Shown: piece by piece, positions 52,555 to 62,708 of the stretch
Layout: each line of letters opens with the position of its first letter
How positions within the stretch are numbered: position 1 is the stretch's first letter
Origin: Flavobacteriales bacterium
Lineage (GTDB): Bacteria > Bacteroidota > Bacteroidia > UBA10329
Assembly: GCA_020635535.1 (NCBI GenBank)
Contig: JACJZP010000001.1
Coordinates: 186,001-250,000, forward strand
DNA length: 64,000 bases
Reading direction: 5' to 3'
The notes under the pieces: model-generated
What the model was told of the DNA's origin: nothing
Database searches by the model: none
Seen by the model: only the letters and a program-made list of their open reading frames with translations
Program-made: the position numbers and the translations under genes

Positions 52555-55449
52555 ATGAAAAAGACCCTACTATTCCTTATTACTATTTTGACCGTATTCA
52601 GCCTTTCGGCTACGGCACAGATAACCGTAACTTTCTCTGATGGTGGTTCAGCCACCATTCCCTGTAACATTCCCAACACCTTTTTGGATGGTTACAACGG
52701 AGCATACCCAGACAACGAGAATCAGACATTCACAGTTTGTGTAACTCCAGGAGAAGGCCTGACCGTTAGCTTCTCATTCTCTGCAGAAGAAGGGGGTTAT
52801 TTCGACATTGACCCGAGCGACACCCTTTACATATATGATGGCCCAGATGTGAACTCGCCATTATTGGCAACGCTGAATAATACCACCGCGCCATTCAGCG
52901 CTGCAACAGGTAATACCACTTTGAGCAATACCTCTGGGTGCATGACCTTTCAGTTCGTTACAGATGGAGCCAATGGAGGTGAAGGTTTTCAAGGGGTTGT
53001 AAACTGTAACTACAGCTGCCAACCAATTGAGCCTTGGTTCTCCACAGAACCAGCAATCATGCCCAATGATTCATCTGGTTCAATCAACATTTGCTTAGGA
53101 GATACGGTTATTCTCCATGCTGAAGCAGGTTTCCCAATGAGCCCTGCCAATGGAGGAAACGGCTACAACCAAACATTGGAGAACAGTACCATCGAGTGGT
53201 TCATTTTTGGGGAATCTACCATGACCGGAGACAGCATCATGTTCGTTCCTACGCAACGTGCAGGATATTTTGTTGACATTCTGATCACCGACTCGTTGGG
53301 TTGTTTTGACAATGCCAGAACCAGAATTCAGGTTTCAACGATTCCAAGTTTCGCTTCTACTGGATTTGTGGATGGCGACACGATTTGTTTGGGTGAAATT
53401 GCCACTGCAATTGGTGGTGTAACAGCAACAGATACCGCAGGTGTAGACCCGACCACAGGAAATTTCTTGAACGGTGGACTTTTCGGAGAAGCGCTTGAAC
53501 TTCCTGACGGTTCAGGAACCATTGAAGACATTTATACCACTACCATTAACATCAGTGGTTTTGAACCAGGAGACACCATTGCTTCTGGCGCTGACATTCT
53601 TAGTCTTTGCGTGAGTATGGAGCACAGTTTCTTGGGTGACCTTGAAATGTGGCTTACTTGTCCGGGAGCTCAAGACAGCATTGTGATCTTCAATGCATAC
53701 AACGGTAATTCGAGCGCTCCGGGCTTTGTTCCGGGTGGATTCAGCCCTGGTGGCATCAACCTTGGAATCCCAGGTTCAGGATCAAATCAGGGTACATGCT
53801 TTGACTATTGTTTCTCGATTACTGAGAACAACTTGGGAACGTTTGCTTCTGAATTCAGCAGCATGGGTGCCCAGATGGATGCTGGAACATATCTTCCGGA
53901 AGAGACTTTCGAGAATCTTATCGGCTGCCCGATAAATGGAGATTGGAATCTATCGGTAGCCGATAGCTGGCCAGCAGATGACGGTTGGATCTGCGAGTGG
54001 GGAATTACATTCGACCCAGGTATCGACCCTAACTCTGAAACCTACGAACCTCGAATAGTTGATGCTTGGTGGACCATTAATCCGAATATCATCAGTAATC
54101 AAGGTGATACGATCATTGAGGTTCAGCCATCTATTCCCGGTAATTCGAGCTATACATTCAATGTGACTGATGATTTTGGCTGTTCTTACGATACCACGAT
54201 CATCTTGAACACGGTTCCGAATCTTACTTCTTTCACTGACACTTCTGTTTGTGATACAGAACACGAACTTGCTGCAGCTGAATATGAAATTCTCGGACAA
54301 TGGAGTTATTCTGGCCCAACTGGAGGAACTGCAACATTCACTCCTAATAGCACAGCATATCAGCCTACCGTGAGCATAGACGTTTATGGCGACTATCAGT
54401 TCATCTACACAAGCGATTATTGTGGACAGAGTGATACCGTAGTAATTGATTTTAACCCAACACCCTCTCCTGTTAACCTAACAAATCAAACAGTGTGTCC
54501 AGGAACGGAACTTACTTTCGATGCGGAAAATGAGGACATTGGAGCTACATATCTATGGTCTCCGGGTGGCTCCACTGAGCAAACCCTTACTTTGGATTCT
54601 GTAGTGTCATCAATGGGCCTTCAAGTTACGGTTACCAATGATTGTGGAACTGCAAACGGAGCTGCCACCATTACAGTGGAAACACTGGAAGTTACAGGAC
54701 CGATTGATGTTTGTCTTGAAGACATGGCCGATCTTATTGCTACTTATTCAACTTCGGGAGGTAGCTGGACCTACACTGGGCCGTCTGGATCCAACGCTTC
54801 TTTTTCTCCAGATGAAACGGATGGAACACCATCAGTTTCAGTTTCATCTGAAGGTGCGTACAGATTCATTTTCACAGACAATGACTGTTCAATGAAGGAC
54901 TCTCTGGATGTATTCTTTACTCCAGCACCAACCATTGATGTTACGATTGACACCAACCGAATCTGCGTTGAAGACGCTGCATTGCTGACCTTCACTACAA
55001 ACACGCAGTATTACAGCGAGTTTTCTTGGGAACCATACGGCAGTTCTGACGACACTCTCATTGTTGCGGGTACAGATTCATTGGCATTCAGCATTATCGA
55101 TACTTCTTTCCATGTTATAGCCATGGTGAGCAATTTCTGTGGAGACGATTCTGAAGAGGTTATTTACAAGGTGATTGACTGCACTCTGGATGTTCCAAAC
55201 GTGTTCAACCCTGAATCATCTGTTCCTGAGAACCAGTACTTCAATATTGTAGCGCTGGAGCTTCACCCTGGAAACAACATGAAAATTTTTGACCGCTGGG
55301 GCAGAAAGGTTTATGATGAAGACAACTATCATCTGAATCCATGGAATGGAGGGAAACAAAGTGACGGGGTATTCTACTTTGTACTCGAAAGACCTGGCTT
55401 CGAAGCAGAAACCGGATATGTTCACTTAGTTCGAGGTGCTGGCCAATAA
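52555..55449 (+). CDS. Large secreted protein with CUB and P domains and T9SS type B sorting domain
   Basis: 964 residues from ATG with signal MKKTLLFLITILTVFSLSATAQ. CUB-like domain (about 25-145, DTLYIYDGPDVNSPLLATL, Cys pairs), proprotein-convertase P-like domain (about 265-445, CVSMEHSFLGDLEMWLTCPG, NGDWNLSVADSWPADDGW), several Ig/PKD-like repeats with Cys, and a C-terminal gliding-type domain (about 878-964, VPNVFNPESSVPENQYFNI, MKIFDRWGRKVYDEDNY, VFYFVLERPG) that directs T9SS export. Adhesin-like or matrix role inferred; no protease catalytic domain seen. Confidence 0.9.
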   Translation: MKKTLLFLITILTVFSLSATAQITVTFSDGGSATIPCNIPNTFLDGYNGAYPDNENQTFTVCVTPGEGLTVSFSFSAEEGGYFDIDPSDTLYIYDGPDVNSPLLATLNNTTAPFSAATGNTTLSNTSGCMTFQFVTDGANGGEGFQGVVNCNYSCQPIEPWFSTEPAIMPNDSSGSINICLGDTVILHAEAGFPMSPANGGNGYNQTLENSTIEWFIFGESTMTGDSIMFVPTQRAGYFVDILITDSLGCFDNARTRIQVSTIPSFASTGFVDGDTICLGEIATAIGGVTATDTAGVDPTTGNFLNGGLFGEALELPDGSGTIEDIYTTTINISGFEPGDTIASGADILSLCVSMEHSFLGDLEMWLTCPGAQDSIVIFNAYNGNSSAPGFVPGGFSPGGINLGIPGSGSNQGTCFDYCFSITENNLGTFASEFSSMGAQMDAGTYLPEETFENLIGCPINGDWNLSVADSWPADDGWICEWGITFDPGIDPNSETYEPRIVDAWWTINPNIISNQGDTIIEVQPSIPGNSSYTFNVTDDFGCSYDTTIILNTVPNLTSFTDTSVCDTEHELAAAEYEILGQWSYSGPTGGTATFTPNSTAYQPTVSIDVYGDYQFIYTSDYCGQSDTVVIDFNPTPSPVNLTNQTVCPGTELTFDAENEDIGATYLWSPGGSTEQTLTLDSVVSSMGLQVTVTNDCGTANGAATITVETLEVTGPIDVCLEDMADLIATYSTSGGSWTYTGPSGSNASFSPDETDGTPSVSVSSEGAYRFIFTDNDCSMKDSLDVFFTPAPTIDVTIDTNRICVEDAALLTFTTNTQYYSEFSWEPYGSSDDTLIVAGTDSLAFSIIDTSFHVIAMVSNFCGDDSEEVIYKVIDCTLDVPNVFNPESSVPENQYFNIVALELHPGNNMKIFDRWGRKVYDEDNYHLNPWNGGKQSDGVFYFVLERPGFEAETGYVHLVRGAGQ

Positions 55450-55470
55450 TGGCCGCTTCGCGAAAGCCGT

Positions 55471-56424
55471 ATGAAAGTCATAGACCACTTAAGGGATGCC
55501 AAGAGCACTCTTTTTTCTATAGAAATACTTCCTCCTCTGAAGGGTAAAAGCATTGATTCGCTCTTCAATGGCATTGAACCTCTGTTGGAGTTCAACCCTT
55601 CGTTTGTGGATGTTACCTACCACCGTGAAGAATATGTTTATAAGAAGCGTCCGGGAGGTTTTTTGGAAAAGGTCAGCATCAAAAAAAGACCCGGAACAGT
55701 AGGTATCTGTGCTGCCATTATGAACAAGTACGGCATTGATGCTGTGCCGCACATTATTTGCGGTGGATTTACGAAGGAAGAGACCGAGAACGCCCTGATC
55801 GATCTTAACTTTTTGGGCATTGATAATGTACTTGCGTTGCAAGGAGATTCCATCAAGACCGAACCGAATTTTGTACCGGAACCTGATGGGCATTCCTATG
55901 CCAACGAATTGGTGGAACAGATCGTGAATCTGAACAAGGGAACGTATTTGGATGAAGATCTTAAGAATGTAAAGGAAACGGACTTCTGTATTGGGGTTGC
56001 GGGATATCCAGAAAAGCACATCAAGGCACCGAACAGAAAAACCGATCTTAAATACCTGAAAAAGAAGGTGGATGCCGGTGCCGAGTACATCGTTACGCAG
56101 ATGTTCTTCGACAACAAGGTTTATTTCCGTTTTGTGGAGGACTGTCGTGCTGCCGGAATTGATGTTCCGATCATTCCGGGTATCAAGCCATTGACCACCA
56201 AAAGTCAGGCGAGTATTTTACCGAGCCTTTTCCATATTGATGTTCCGGAAGACCTGTTTGATGAGGTTGATAAATGCAAAGACAATGATGCTGCCTATGA
56301 GGTTGGTGTTGAATGGTGCATTGCTCAAACCAAGGAACTGATTGAGGCTGGTGCTCCATGCCTTCATTTCTACACCATGGGAAAATCGGACGCCACCAAA
56401 AAAGTGGCCGAGGCGGTTTTCTAA
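55471..56424 (+). CDS. metF: 5,10-methylenetetrahydrofolate reductase
   Basis: 317 residues, FAD-dependent TIM barrel producing 5-methyl-THF for methionine synthesis. FSIEILPPLKGK (the catalytic-Glu region), DVTYHREEY, HIICGGFTKEETENAL, NVLALQGD and TQMFFDNKVYFRFVEDCRA are all family blocks. It overlaps ribE at the 3' end by 4 nt, convergent. Confidence 0.95.
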   Translation: MKVIDHLRDAKSTLFSIEILPPLKGKSIDSLFNGIEPLLEFNPSFVDVTYHREEYVYKKRPGGFLEKVSIKKRPGTVGICAAIMNKYGIDAVPHIICGGFTKEETENALIDLNFLGIDNVLALQGDSIKTEPNFVPEPDGHSYANELVEQIVNLNKGTYLDEDLKNVKETDFCIGVAGYPEKHIKAPNRKTDLKYLKKKVDAGAEYIVTQMFFDNKVYFRFVEDCRAAGIDVPIIPGIKPLTTKSQASILPSLFHIDVPEDLFDEVDKCKDNDAAYEVGVEWCIAQTKELIEAGAPCLHFYTMGKSDATKKVAEAVF

Positions 56425-57011
56425 GGCTTCTGCTTGGCCAGCATTCGGGCCACGTACTTCCCAACAATATCGAATTCCAAATTCACCTTATCACCGACTT
56501 TAAGGTTCTTGAAAGTGGTGTGCTCAAACGTATAGGGAATGATAGCAACTGAGAAGCCACTGTTTGAGGTGTCAAAAGCTGTTAGGCTCACTCCGTTAAC
56601 GGTAATGGAGCCTTTATCGACCGTAAAATTATCCCCCTCAGTATGCTTGAAGCTGATAACATGACTTCCATCCTGCGCTTGAATCGACAATACCTCACCC
56701 AGCTGATCCACATGCCCCTGAACAATGTGGCCGTCAAATCTACCATTGGCCAACATGCAACGCTCTAAATTCACCTCGTTTCCAAATTCAAGCTGACCCA
56801 AATTGGTACGCTTCAGCGTTTCGTCAATTGCTGTAACCGTATGCCAACCATTACCAACCTGAACCACCGTTAGGCAAACTCCGTTGTGAGCTACACTCTG
56901 ATCTACCTTGAGTTGATCTGATATGGGGCTTTCCACAGTGAAGTGAATATTGGACCCTTCCTTCTCCAACTTCACCAGCTTACCTAACGTTTCAATTATT
57001 CCTGTAAACAT
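56421..57011 (-). CDS. ribE: Riboflavin synthase, alpha subunit
   Basis: 196 residues, two tandem lumazine-binding barrels: N-terminal MFTGIIETLGKLVKLEKEG with SVAHNGVCLTVVQVG, and second repeat GHIVQGHVDQLGEV with GSITVNGVSLTAFDTS. Makes riboflavin from two dimethylribityllumazines. No FMN riboswitch upstream. Its ATG shares a nucleotide with the stop of the T9SS gene before it. Confidence 0.95.
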   Translation of the reverse strand: MFTGIIETLGKLVKLEKEGSNIHFTVESPISDQLKVDQSVAHNGVCLTVVQVGNGWHTVTAIDETLKRTNLGQLEFGNEVNLERCMLANGRFDGHIVQGHVDQLGEVLSIQAQDGSHVISFKHTEGDNFTVDKGSITVNGVSLTAFDTSNSGFSVAIIPYTFEHTTFKNLKVGDKVNLEFDIVGKYVARMLAKQKP

Positions 57012-59620
57012 CAGTTGGGTCCAGGTTCAGAGTTTCGGATCAGGTGAAGGAATCCGTGAAGGTCGCGTGGTACTACACCGGTCAGTCGAAGTTCGTTGAC
57101 CGTACAGATGTAGTAGTAAACCCCATCGCTGCATGGCAGTTTGGTGCTCTGATTGGTTCCATCCCAAAGAATCTCTGGGTCGGTTGTTTCAAAAACCTTC
57201 AAGCCCCAACGATTGTAGATCTTAAGATCAATGCTTTCTACAAATGCATAGGGGAAAGGACGGAATTGATCATTGTAGGTATCGCCTCCTGGTGTGAAAA
57301 CATTGGGCAATGAGTAATTCGAACATGCATCGATGCAGAATGTGTCTGAAATCGACATATTTTGGAACGAATCCACGGCCGCAATAGCATAGCAACCGGC
57401 CATTGTGTTCTCCAGCGGGCCATGAGCGAACTCGTTCCAAGGGAAATCATGCGTGGCGATTACTTGCAATTCTCCGCCATACGTTGATGTGTAGAGCACG
57501 CGGTACTCCACAATATCATTCGGACACTCTGGAGATTGGTTCCAACTGACATTGTTCAGCAACTCATCGCAGTCAGATTCCACAGTCAAATTCTGTTCAC
57601 AAGGTGGGATGGAATCCGTAGGCGTAGCACAACTTTCCTGAGACCAGTTGACAATCGGATGAACCACACCGTCAATCGAGTAATGCCCGATGCTCTTTAC
57701 CAAGTAGCATTGCTCAATGCCGTTTGCAAGTCCGGTATCAACGTAAGTATGCTGCGTGGTTTCACCGATGTAGGCAAAGCTCAGATTCTGTTGTTGCCTG
57801 AAAATCTCAAACGTATCATTGATCCAAGGAACCGTTTCGCCCCAAACAATCTGAACCTGATTGTCTGTTCCAATAGCAATAATATAAACTGAGGATGCCT
57901 GATCGGATTCGCCTACAGAGAATTCATTTCCCGGCTCAGCATTGTATAGCTCTATCTTATAATAAAGCTCCAGTTCCTTGGTGTTCAGTATGGTATCTAC
58001 GTAAACAGTATCGTTCAGATTAAAATTCGTTCCAACCACTTGGAAATTCGCAGGGTCGGTAATGTCTGACCGAAGCACTCGATATTCGTAGGGCCCTGGA
58101 ATCTGAATGGTGTCGAGCTCAGTCGGCTTGCTCCATGCCACATAAACTGAACCGTTTACCAGATCCGTGTTGCGAACGCTGACATTTGTAATGATGGGTA
58201 GATCACGGTTCAACTCTTCACAGAATTCCTCGCTTGCATATCCAACCGCTCCATCAGGGAAACAGGCAACCACCATGTAACAATACCGCAAGCCCATGGT
58301 AAGACCCGCCCCTCCGTTATCATCCAGATAGGTTGTTGCTGCCAATCCGCTGGTTGAACCGATAAACTGATAGCCTGTGTATGTTGGCACCCCAACCTCA
58401 CATGTATCTGGTACAAAACCGTATTCCTCAATTCTGCGATAGACCTTATAGCCAACAACTTCGCCACAAACACTTTGATCCCAACTCAGCTGAATGGCAT
58501 TTCCTTGTGCGTTGGCCTGTGGATTCTCGGGCGCTGGCCCTACAACAGTGATGAACGTTGTGTGGTAATCAACCAATGACTGCTCATTCAATGGCGGATC
58601 ATCTTCAGCCCTGAATGACATGGTGTAAGGTTGTACCTGAACATGACTACAATTCGTGATCCAACGGAAAGTACTCACAGCTGTATCCTGTGCAGAAACC
58701 GGCTGATTGAATGTTGCTGGATTTGTAGCTTGCTGAAGAGGGCCTCCGGTTCCTGTTAAGGTTACGGGGTCGCCATCAGGATCCCAAGCTTTTACCAGGA
58801 ACTCTAACGTGTCGCCAGCTTCAACACAAATCTCATTGATCGTTTCTACAATTGGCGGGTTGTTGTTACATGGCAGAATCGTCACCTGCATGTCTCTGAT
58901 CATGTATCCCACCGGGAAGTAAGAGCCGTCTGACAACCTCCTCCATTCAACGATCTTGATGGCGAAATTGTACTCTCCCTGCTGCGTTGGCGCATCCCAA
59001 ACAAGATCTCCTGTAACGGGATTTATTGAAATGCCATTGGGGAAAAGATAGCCTCCAATCGGGTCTCCGAATTCTCCAGCACACACCGTGAGCTCATAAC
59101 TTAAACTGTCACCATCCGGATCATAAGCCCCTGGATTATGTTCGTAAACCCTTCCCACACAACCATCATCGATCGGTGGATTCAACAAAACGGGTGTACT
59201 ACTCGGCCCCGCAAACGGGTTCAGAGTAATTTGGGTCTCTATGTAAAACGGAACATTGATGGAATTGGGTATGTTGACAATACCTCCATTCCGATTCGGG
59301 TCTTCCATTGAAATAGTGTAGGTAGAAGAACTGGCATAAGAATGCTCGTAGGTGTAAATATTCTTCTTGACCCCAGGTTGAATAACCACTCCATCGCCAT
59401 TACCGTTGACCCTTGGAACCGTATCAATGCTTCCATCGCCCCAGTTCACCTCCAAAAAGGGTCTGTCTGCAGGACTATCGGGAACCGTATACGTGGTAAC
59501 CGTTGCACGAACCGTTAATCCGCCAAGAAACTCAATGGTTATTTCCCCTGCACGATTGTGTGTAGCCTTGGCACCCAAAGTTGCAAAGAGCACAAGCATC
59601 GTGGTAAAGAGGTGTTTCAT
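57011..59620 (-). CDS. Large secreted protein with fibronectin-type repeats and T9SS type B sorting domain
   Basis: 869 residues. Signal MKHLFTTMLVLFATLGAKA; N-terminal region THNRAGEITIEFLGGLTVRA typical of large gliding-associated surface proteins; cadherin/Ig-like part (YDPDGDSLSYELTV, WDPDGDPVTLTG); several Fn3-like domains (about 365-760, GNAIQLSWDQSVCGEVVGYKVYRR and others); C-terminal sorting domain about 775-869 (LPNVFTPGGDTYNDQFRPFP, IYNRWGLKVFETTD). A near -7 box TACCTTTA lies upstream. Confidence 0.9.
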   Translation of the reverse strand: MKHLFTTMLVLFATLGAKATHNRAGEITIEFLGGLTVRATVTTYTVPDSPADRPFLEVNWGDGSIDTVPRVNGNGDGVVIQPGVKKNIYTYEHSYASSSTYTISMEDPNRNGGIVNIPNSINVPFYIETQITLNPFAGPSSTPVLLNPPIDDGCVGRVYEHNPGAYDPDGDSLSYELTVCAGEFGDPIGGYLFPNGISINPVTGDLVWDAPTQQGEYNFAIKIVEWRRLSDGSYFPVGYMIRDMQVTILPCNNNPPIVETINEICVEAGDTLEFLVKAWDPDGDPVTLTGTGGPLQQATNPATFNQPVSAQDTAVSTFRWITNCSHVQVQPYTMSFRAEDDPPLNEQSLVDYHTTFITVVGPAPENPQANAQGNAIQLSWDQSVCGEVVGYKVYRRIEEYGFVPDTCEVGVPTYTGYQFIGSTSGLAATTYLDDNGGAGLTMGLRYCYMVVACFPDGAVGYASEEFCEELNRDLPIITNVSVRNTDLVNGSVYVAWSKPTELDTIQIPGPYEYRVLRSDITDPANFQVVGTNFNLNDTVYVDTILNTKELELYYKIELYNAEPGNEFSVGESDQASSVYIIAIGTDNQVQIVWGETVPWINDTFEIFRQQQNLSFAYIGETTQHTYVDTGLANGIEQCYLVKSIGHYSIDGVVHPIVNWSQESCATPTDSIPPCEQNLTVESDCDELLNNVSWNQSPECPNDIVEYRVLYTSTYGGELQVIATHDFPWNEFAHGPLENTMAGCYAIAAVDSFQNMSISDTFCIDACSNYSLPNVFTPGGDTYNDQFRPFPYAFVESIDLKIYNRWGLKVFETTDPEILWDGTNQSTKLPCSDGVYYYICTVNELRLTGVVPRDLHGFLHLIRNSEPGPN

Positions 59621-59679
59621 ACAGGGAGGTTCCTTTTGCTAAACCAACTAAAGGTAGGGTTTATTGTGCTCAGGCTTTG

Positions 59680-60804
59680 TTAATAATCAATCACTTGCTG
59701 CTCCATTTCGGTGGGCAGTTCTCGGTATTCGTATTGCTGGTTTCGGAGCTGAGGCTCGAACCCCGCTTCGCGAATTGCTTCCTGAATGGCATCTGCTGTA
59801 AATCGGTGCGGTGCTCCAGCAGCAGAAACCACATTCTCTTCGATCATAATGGAACCGAAATCGTTAGCACCGGCATGCAGACACATCTGCGCGGTTTCCT
59901 TGCCAACCGTAAGCCAAGACGCTTGAATATTGTCGATGTTCGGAAGCATGATGCGCGAAATGGCGATCATCCGCACATATTCATCGGCTGTGCAACTGTT
60001 ACGAATTCCTTTTACTCTTCTCAGCAGTGTTCCATCATCTTGAAATGGCCAAGGAATGAAAGCAATGAATCCTTTCGCATTTGCTGGCTTTTTGGATTGC
60101 GATTCACGGATCCAAACCAAATGCTCAAAACGTTCTTCCAATTTTTCAATATGTCCGAACATCATGGTTGCTGAACCTGTAATATGGAGTTGGTGCGAAG
60201 CTTCCGCTACATCCAACCATTCACGGCCCGTGCATTTTCCTTTCGAGATCAATCTCCTGACGCGGTCATTCAGAATTTCTGCACCCGCACCCGGAAGACT
60301 GTCCAAACCAGCAGCTTTCAGTTCGGTCAGAACTTCCGTATGGGTCATTCCTTCCAACTTGGAAATGTGGGCGATCTCTGGCGGGCCAAGGGCATGCAGC
60401 TTCAAATTCGGATATAAGGACTTCAGTTCTCTGAAAAGGTCTGCGTAATATTTCAACCCTAATTCTGGGTGATGTCCGCCTTGCAGAAGCAACTGCTCGC
60501 CACCATAACGGAAGGTCTCCTCAATTTTCCGCTTGTAAGTTTCAATGTCGGTTATGTAACTCTCTGCATGACCAGGAATACGGTAGAAGTTGCAGAACTT
60601 GCAGTTCGCAATGCACACGTTGGTCGTGTTCATGTTACGGTCAATGATCCAAGTTACTTTTCCATCGTTCCGCTTGGTCTTGCGAAGTTCATTTGCCACG
60701 AACATCAGGTCGGCCAGACCAGCATTTTCGAACAGAAACTGTCCTTCCTCAGCTGTTAGCCATTCGGTCTGGAGTGCCTTGTCGAGAAGTTGCGTGCAAT
60801 TCAT
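59680..60804 (-). CDS. mqnC: Cyclic dehypoxanthine futalosine synthase (MqnC)
   Basis: 374-residue radical-SAM enzyme of the futalosine menaquinone route. The [4Fe-4S] motif is CIANCKFC (Cys64, Cys68, Cys71). DRNMNTTNVC before it, GGHHPELGLKYYADLFRELK, and the C-terminal FGSIMIEENVVSAAGAPHR distinguish MqnC from MqnE. Its presence implies the alternative menaquinone pathway in this organism. Divergent from pdxA. Confidence 0.93.
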   Translation of the reverse strand: MNCTQLLDKALQTEWLTAEEGQFLFENAGLADLMFVANELRKTKRNDGKVTWIIDRNMNTTNVCIANCKFCNFYRIPGHAESYITDIETYKRKIEETFRYGGEQLLLQGGHHPELGLKYYADLFRELKSLYPNLKLHALGPPEIAHISKLEGMTHTEVLTELKAAGLDSLPGAGAEILNDRVRRLISKGKCTGREWLDVAEASHQLHITGSATMMFGHIEKLEERFEHLVWIRESQSKKPANAKGFIAFIPWPFQDDGTLLRRVKGIRNSCTADEYVRMIAISRIMLPNIDNIQASWLTVGKETAQMCLHAGANDFGSIMIEENVVSAAGAPHRFTADAIQEAIREAGFEPQLRNQQYEYRELPTEMEQQVIDY

Positions 60805-60881
60805 AGTTACTGGTCAGTTAAACAAGGGCCGATCAAATGTGTTCGCACCAAACAACCCGATCTTACCTGTGTTAAAGTTGG

Positions 60882-60889
60882 TACTTTTG
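60882..60889 (+). promoter_or_regulatory. -7 promoter box for pdxA
   Basis: TACTTTTG, exact TAnnTTTG, 68 nt before the ATG. Confidence 0.5.
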
Positions 60890-60957
60890 GAAGCGCGAAT
60901 TTACGAATTGAGAAGGGGTTTCGTCCCGTGTAGGTAAACACGCAAAACAAGTGTAAA

Positions 60958-62106
60958 ATGGGCAGAGAAAACGACAAGGTTAGAGTAGGAATTACATGTG
61001 GCGATGTCAATGGAATTGGACTTGAAGTGATCATCAAGACCTTTTTGGACAATCGCATTTTCGAGCTCTGTACGCCCATTCTTTATGCTTCAAAACAGGT
61101 GGCTTCAGAGTATCGGAAAGCACTCGACATCAAAGATTTCAGTTTTGAACCGACAAGATCGGCTGAAGACGCCAATCCGAAACGCGCCAATGTGATCAAC
61201 GTTTGGAAAGAGGAACATCAATTGAATCTTGGAACTCCGACAAAAGAAAGTGGCGAATTGGCGTTGAAATCGCTCCAAGCAGCAACCGCTGACCTGAAAG
61301 AAGGTAAGATAGATGTGTTGCTGACCGCTCCTATCGACAAGAACAACATCCAATCAGAGGAATTCAAGTTTCCCGGACATACAGAATATTTGGCGGACGC
61401 CTTTGGAACAGATGAGTATGCCATGCTAATGGTTAGCGACAGCTTGAAGGTCACCTTCATGACGGGGCATGTTCCACTGGCAGAAGTTGGCAAGAGCCTT
61501 ACTTTTGAGAGCATCATCAAAAAAATCCGTTTCCTGAACAGAACCATGCCTCAGGATTTCGGCATCCGAAAACCCAAAATTGCGGTCCTTGGCCTTAATC
61601 CTCACAATGGCGATGGCGGCATTCTGGGTAGTGAAGAAAAAGACCTGATCGCACCCGCCATAAAGAAAGCAAAGGAAGACGGCATTCTGGTTTTCGGGCC
61701 GTTTGCCGCTGACGGATTTTTCGGTTCAGGTGCATTCCATCAGTTTGATGTGGTATTGGCCATGTACCACGATCAAGGGCTGATCCCATTCAAGACATTG
61801 AACTTTGACCGTGGTGTGAATTACACAGCCGGGCTACCAAAAGTTCGCGTTTCTCCCGACCACGGAACTGGGTTCGATATTGCTGGAAAGGGCATTGCCA
61901 GCGAAAGCTCATTCAGAGATGCGCTGTATCTCGGCATTGACCTTTTCCATGAGCGTGAGCGGTATAGTGAATACACCGAAAACGTTCTTCAGCCGCAGAA
62001 AGAGCCGCGTGGTGGAGATGGTAACCGCAGGGGCGACAGCAGAAAAGGTGGTAAAAAACCTACTGGACAGAAGCAAAAAGAGTCAGTTTCTGACAACGAA
62101 AATTAA
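60958..62106 (+). CDS. pdxA: 4-hydroxythreonine-4-phosphate dehydrogenase
   Basis: NAD- and metal-dependent step of pyridoxal phosphate synthesis (DXP-dependent route, sharing DXP with dxs). 382 residues. VRVGITCGDVNGIGLEVIIKTF, LTAPIDKNNIQSEEFKFPGHTEYL (metal His), GLNPHNGDGGILGSEE, and AMYHDQGLIPFKTLNF, SPDHGTGFDIAGKG. The core ends near residue 345; a basic Gly/Arg/Lys/Gln tail of about 35 residues follows, unusual for the family. Confidence 0.95.
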   Translation: MGRENDKVRVGITCGDVNGIGLEVIIKTFLDNRIFELCTPILYASKQVASEYRKALDIKDFSFEPTRSAEDANPKRANVINVWKEEHQLNLGTPTKESGELALKSLQAATADLKEGKIDVLLTAPIDKNNIQSEEFKFPGHTEYLADAFGTDEYAMLMVSDSLKVTFMTGHVPLAEVGKSLTFESIIKKIRFLNRTMPQDFGIRKPKIAVLGLNPHNGDGGILGSEEKDLIAPAIKKAKEDGILVFGPFAADGFFGSGAFHQFDVVLAMYHDQGLIPFKTLNFDRGVNYTAGLPKVRVSPDHGTGFDIAGKGIASESSFRDALYLGIDLFHERERYSEYTENVLQPQKEPRGGDGNRRGDSRKGGKKPTGQKQKESVSDNEN

Positions 62107-62109
62107 TCG

Positions 62110-62139
62110 TTGTAGCTTAAGATCAATTAATTACCTTTG
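62110..62139 (+). promoter_or_regulatory. Promoter of DUF177-rpmF
   Basis: TTG (62110-62112), 19-nt gap, TACCTTTG (62132-62139): textbook Bacteroidota spacing and exact -7 box, 18 nt before the ATG. Confidence 0.75.
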
Positions 62140-62157
62140 CAGCCCTCGTTCTGAAAC

Positions 62158-62688
62158 ATGGGAAAGTCAAGCGAATTCATGATTCAATTCTCTGGATTGA
62201 AGTTGGGAGTTCACCAATTTGAATTTTCGGTTGACAACTCGTTCTTTGAAAAACTCGATTATTCTCCGATCAAACGTGGAGAAGTTGCAGTGAATCTGGA
62301 GCTGGAAAAGAAACCTGCCCTGCTTACGCTCAACTTCAAACTTGATGGATGGATCGGTGAAACCTGCGACCGTTGTGCCGTGGATTATCACCAGAAATTG
62401 AACGGAGAACACCAGATGTTTGTGAAGTTCGGTGAGGAATATGATGAACCAGATGACAATCTGATCATCCTTCCGCACGAAGCATACGAACTTGACGTTA
62501 CGCAACTGGTCTATGAGTTTATCGGGCTGAACGTTCCACTGAGAAAAGTTCCCTGCGAAGAAGATGGTGACACATCCATCTGCGATCAGGAAACCTTGAA
62601 AGCTTTGGAAAGTTCAGATTCAGAAGAGGAAAAGGAAAACCCCTTGTGGGCAGAATTGAATAAGATCAAAGATCAACTGAAAGACTAA
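62158..62688 (+). CDS. DUF177 (YceD-like) protein
   Basis: 176 residues. Family linked to large-ribosomal-RNA accumulation and encoded before rpmF in most bacteria. LDGWIGETCDRCAVDYHQKL with the CxxC pair, and IILPHEAYELDVTQLVYEFI. A CxxC is kept but no clear metal site is complete. 20 nt before rpmF. Confidence 0.9.
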   Translation: MGKSSEFMIQFSGLKLGVHQFEFSVDNSFFEKLDYSPIKRGEVAVNLELEKKPALLTLNFKLDGWIGETCDRCAVDYHQKLNGEHQMFVKFGEEYDEPDDNLIILPHEAYELDVTQLVYEFIGLNVPLRKVPCEEDGDTSICDQETLKALESSDSEEEKENPLWAELNKIKDQLKD

Positions 62689-62708
62689 CACGATCAATTA
62701 TATAGGTT

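Noticed and set aside
56421..57011. FMN riboswitch for ribE
   Set aside because: The gene starts on the stop of its upstream neighbour, leaving no leader for a riboswitch.
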